Source: Phaeobacter porticola
GTDB taxonomy: Bacteria; Pseudomonadota; Alphaproteobacteria; Rhodobacterales; Rhodobacteraceae
Direction: 5' to 3'
Assembly (NCBI RefSeq): GCF_001888185.1
Contig: NZ_CP016364.1
Location: forward strand, 2,914,001-2,978,000
Length of the DNA stretch: 64,000 bases
Part shown: positions 61,491-64,000 of the stretch, in pieces
Position numbering within the stretch: position 1 is the stretch's first letter
How the letters are laid out: every line of letters starts with the position of its first letter
Program-made: the position numbers and the translations under genes
Notes under the pieces: model-generated
Database searches by the model: none
What the model was told of the DNA's origin: nothing
What the model saw: only the letters and a program-made list of their open reading frames with translations

Positions 61491-63011
61491 CTATGACCGA
61501 CGCGCAAGTAAAGCGCTGCGCCAGAGCGCCAGCGCACCCAGGCCGATGCAGAAAAGGAACACCCAAAGATCACCGCTACGCGAATATAGTGTCGGTGCAA
61601 GAGGCTGCGGCAATGCTGCATCCAGATAGCCCGCCTCGCCCAATGGCAGAGCATCCAGGACCCGACCATGCGGGTCAATCATCGCTGAGACACCGGTGTT
61701 GGCGACGCGCACCATCGGCAGCCCCTGCTCAATCGCACGCATTCTGGCCTGAACCAGATGCTGATAAGGGCCGGAATAGGTGCCGAACCACGCATCATTG
61801 GTGATCTGAATCAGCAAGTCCGGGCGCTCCGGTGCTGCATTGACGTCTTGAGGGAACACCGCCTCATAACAGATCAGTGGCAGCGCCTTACCCACCGGCA
61901 GATCCAGCAGACGTGGTCCCGGCCCGGCTGCATAGCCTGCCCCCGCCTGAGAAGCAAAGCCATGGATCCCAAAGCGCGCCATAAGGTTGCCAGCCGGGAC
62001 GTATTCTCCAAACGGCACCAGATGCGCCTTGTCGTAGATCTGACTGGGCATTGCTGCCCCGTCCAAGACAATCGCCGAGTTGTAATACCGCCCGTCTCGA
62101 CGGCGCTGGATGCCCAATAGGACCGGCGTGCCTCCTGCGGCGGCAACAATGTCATCCAGAATATCTTCGGCGTAGTTCAACATCAGCGGCACGGCGGTTT
62201 CGGGCCAGACGATCAGATCAGGTCGCGGTGCCGCCTGCGCAGGCGCGGCGCGGGTGTAGTCGATCTGACGCTCCACAAAAGACCAGCGAAGATCCGGGTG
62301 CCACTTCAGATTTTGCGGCGCATTTGGCTGGATCAGCCGCACCGCCTTGCCTGTGAACACAGGTTCAGGAACGACAGGCAACGCCGATACCAGAGCAACG
62401 GCTATGGCGCCCGGCACAACTGCCAGCGCTTTCATACGCGCATCAGTGACAAGCCCGAGCGGCACACAGGCCATTAGGGTCAGCAAGGCAACCCCATGCG
62501 GCCCAACCCACGGCAGAAGTTGCGCCATTGGGGTGTCGATCCAGAACTGCGCAAACCCGGCCCAAGGCAGACCAGTCAGCAGATAGGCACGAGCGAACTC
62601 TGCGAGAGACAAGAAAACAATCAGCAAAAGGCTGCGCCAAGCCCCACGCCCAATGCGCACGGCAAAGGAAACGGCCGCGGCCCAGAACAGCGCGAGCCCC
62701 GCCGCAAGCCCAACAACCGCAAACGGCGCCATCCAGGCATACCGGTCCGCATCAATCTGAAATGGTTCATAAATCCAGACCATGCCGACAGTAAAATATG
62801 CCGTACCCAGCAACCAACCATAGACTGCGCCTTGACGCGGGGTGGACAGCATTTGCAGGTGGTAGCCAACCAGCCCAAGGCACACAGGTACCAGCCAGAG
62901 GATGTGAAACGGTGCAAGCGCAAATGCGAGGGCCGCGCCAGACAGGATCGCACCAGCCAACCGAAGGACGCTCGGCGCCAGACCCAAGGCAATCTGCCGG
63001 GTGATCATCAC
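61491..63011 (-). CDS. lnt: apolipoprotein N-acyltransferase
   Basis: A 506-residue inner-membrane enzyme with about six N-terminal helices and a periplasmic nitrilase-like domain, then a final helix (LWVFLFCIGLGALALW). The catalytic triad is visible: Glu in VWPETAVPLML, Lys in YDKAHLVPFGEYVP and Cys in LICYEAVFPQD. It adds the third acyl chain to lipoproteins. Its ATG overlaps the stop of the CBS/CorC gene (ATGA), and that gene is preceded by ybeY: the ybeY-corC-lnt order common in proteobacteria. Confidence 0.97.
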   Translation of the reverse strand: MMITRQIALGLAPSVLRLAGAILSGAALAFALAPFHILWLVPVCLGLVGYHLQMLSTPRQGAVYGWLLGTAYFTVGMVWIYEPFQIDADRYAWMAPFAVVGLAAGLALFWAAAVSFAVRIGRGAWRSLLLIVFLSLAEFARAYLLTGLPWAGFAQFWIDTPMAQLLPWVGPHGVALLTLMACVPLGLVTDARMKALAVVPGAIAVALVSALPVVPEPVFTGKAVRLIQPNAPQNLKWHPDLRWSFVERQIDYTRAAPAQAAPRPDLIVWPETAVPLMLNYAEDILDDIVAAAGGTPVLLGIQRRRDGRYYNSAIVLDGAAMPSQIYDKAHLVPFGEYVPAGNLMARFGIHGFASQAGAGYAAGPGPRLLDLPVGKALPLICYEAVFPQDVNAAPERPDLLIQITNDAWFGTYSGPYQHLVQARMRAIEQGLPMVRVANTGVSAMIDPHGRVLDALPLGEAGYLDAALPQPLAPTLYSRSGDLWVFLFCIGLGALALWRSALLARRS

Positions 63012-63907
63012 CCGGCGACATCTGGCAGGCGGACCCGCAAACGCTTGATGCGGCGCGGATCAGCGTCCATCACTTCAAACTCTGGTCCGTCGGGATGCTG
63101 GATTACCTCGCCGCGCGCAGGAACACGACCCGAAAGCATGAACACCAACCCACCAAGAGAATCGATTTCCTCGCCGTCCACAGCATCGTGATTGGTAAGC
63201 GAGCGACCGATCTCATTTTCGAACTCATCCAGCGGCGTGCGCGCCTGTGCAATGTAGCAGCCTTGCTTCTCGCGAAACCAGGTCTGGTCTTCACCCGCGT
63301 CATGTTCGTCCTCAATCTCACCCACAACTTGTTCAATGAGGTCTTCGATGGTCAAAAGACCATCGACACCACCGTATTCATCAATAACGAGGGCCATATG
63401 GCGGCGCTCCGCCTGCATCTTGGTCAGCAGCACGCCGATAGGCATTGATGGCGGCACGAAGAGCAACGGGCGCACCATGCCTTCCAGGCCAAAATCAGCG
63501 TCTGTGCCATTGAAACCATGCATCAAGGCGAAATCCTTGAGATGGACAAATCCAATCGGCGTATCAAGCGTCCCCTCGTAGACCGGGATGCGCGTAAAAC
63601 CGCTTTCGCGAAAGATCTGAACCAGGTCATCCTTGGGCGTAGACGCAGGAATCGCTACGATTTCAGCAGCGGGTATCGCAACGTCTTCAACCCGCATACG
63701 GCGAAGATTGATCATGCCATGCGGCTGATTCAGACGGTTGGCGTCTGAACTGGACACCACGTCTTCTTCGCTATCAGCCGGACTGAACGAACCAAAAATT
63801 CGCCCCAGGAACCCCGTCGATTGAGCGGTTGCCGCACTCTCGCCTGCACCGCTATTGTTCTTCAGCGCGCCCTGCGCTGCGTTAGAACTGCCGTCTATAT
63901 CGTCCAT
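63008..63907 (-). CDS. CBS-domain HlyC/CorC-family protein
   Basis: A 299-residue soluble protein. Two CBS domains span about residues 75-200 (IPASTPKDDLVQIFRESGF, IPVYEGTLDTPIGFVHLKD, LVIDEYGGVDGLLTIEDLIE), followed by a C-terminal CorC_HlyC domain (GGLVFMLSGRVPARGEVI, FEVMDADPRRIKRLRVRLP). The relatives CorC/YbeX are linked to Mg/Co handling and ribosome or envelope maintenance. It sits between ybeY and lnt, overlapping lnt by 4 bp and starting 5 bp after the ybeY stop. It lacks the DUF21 membrane domain. Confidence 0.93.
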   Translation of the reverse strand: MDDIDGSSNAAQGALKNNSGAGESAATAQSTGFLGRIFGSFSPADSEEDVVSSSDANRLNQPHGMINLRRMRVEDVAIPAAEIVAIPASTPKDDLVQIFRESGFTRIPVYEGTLDTPIGFVHLKDFALMHGFNGTDADFGLEGMVRPLLFVPPSMPIGVLLTKMQAERRHMALVIDEYGGVDGLLTIEDLIEQVVGEIEDEHDAGEDQTWFREKQGCYIAQARTPLDEFENEIGRSLTNHDAVDGEEIDSLGGLVFMLSGRVPARGEVIQHPDGPEFEVMDADPRRIKRLRVRLPDVAG

Positions 63908-63912
63908 CGTTC

Positions 63913-64000
63913 CTATCCGATACGCCCCTGATTGGGGCTGTCATCCAATGTATATGGGTCATCAATGCCCAGTTTGCCAAGTATCTGCACCTCAAGACCC
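63913..64000 (-). CDS. ybeY: endoribonuclease YbeY, C-terminal end (truncated by window)
   Basis: The minus strand from the window edge reads GLEVQILGKLGIDDPYTLDD and a few more residues to TAG at 63913-63915. The segment LEVQILGKLGIDDPY is the usual C-terminus of alphaproteobacterial YbeY, a zinc endoribonuclease in rRNA maturation, and the place directly before the CBS/CorC gene supports this. The catalytic histidines lie outside the window. Confidence 0.8.
   Translation of the reverse strand, partial: GLEVQILGKLGIDDPYTLDDSPNQGRIG

Noticed and set aside
1-64000. CRISPR arrays, insertion sequences and rRNA genes
   Set aside because: No regularly spaced repeat series, transposase frame or rRNA-like stretch was found by eye.

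Overview
The window looks like chromosome of a marine alphaproteobacterium of the Rhodobacteraceae (Roseobacter group). Evidence: a SAM/SAH-type riboswitch, known almost only from Rhodobacterales, ahead of metK; the block aroA-cmk-rpsA-ihfB-lapA-like-trpF-trpB; a rhizobial/roseobacter-type glycerol ABC transporter (GlpVSTPQU); and moderately high GC with dense, mostly short-gapped genes. The assignment is inference from gene content and sequence recognition.

Layout. 1-14.8 kb is an accessory surface-glycan and natural-product locus. It holds the 3' part of an NRPS with an embedded luciferase-like monooxygenase, its phosphopantetheinyl transferase, two related SGNH-type proteins (one fused to a PslG-like glycosidase barrel), a GT2 and a GT4 glycosyltransferase, a Wzx-type flippase, a Wzz-type co-polymerase, a CpsD-like ATPase whose P-loop lysine is missing, a sugar-phosphate transferase, and a DgoK-like protein with degenerate kinase motifs. 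14.8-22.4 kb carries an rRNA methyltransferase and the glycerol transporter operon. 22.5-26.4 kb has a BlaI/M56-peptidase pair and a chemoreceptor. 26.6-32.1 kb is a trans-4-hydroxy-L-proline catabolic operon (epimerase, dehydrogenase, deaminase, semialdehyde dehydrogenase) with a divergent FCD-type GntR regulator and a perfect palindrome between them; an SDR gene follows.

32,956-41,758 is an integrated element in the 3' end of tRNA-Ser(GCU). A 14-bp copy of the tRNA end lies at the far side, and matching pairs of TACCAC sites lie near both ends. All seven element genes run on the minus strand: integrase, unknown 306-aa protein, AlpA-like HTH, HTH/zinc protein, a second tyrosine recombinase, and a type III restriction-modification pair (mod-res). 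The target-recognition part of mod is visibly AT-richer than its flanks.

42-64 kb is mainly core chromosome: nucleoside hydrolase, ychF, PagL-like protein, trpA, lldD, rplY-pth, a serine hydrolase, DUF2237, trpB, trpF, LapA-like protein, ihfB, rpsA, a broken YHS-domain gene, cmk, aroA, trmB, a ClpP-like protein, metK with its riboswitch, lnt, a CBS/CorC protein and the 3' end of ybeY.

The best candidates for new biology are (i) the NRPS/SGNH/glycan locus with its two catalytically degenerate nucleotide-binding proteins and (ii) the tRNA-Ser element that couples a type III R-M system to a second recombinase module. No CRISPR array, insertion sequence or rRNA operon was seen.
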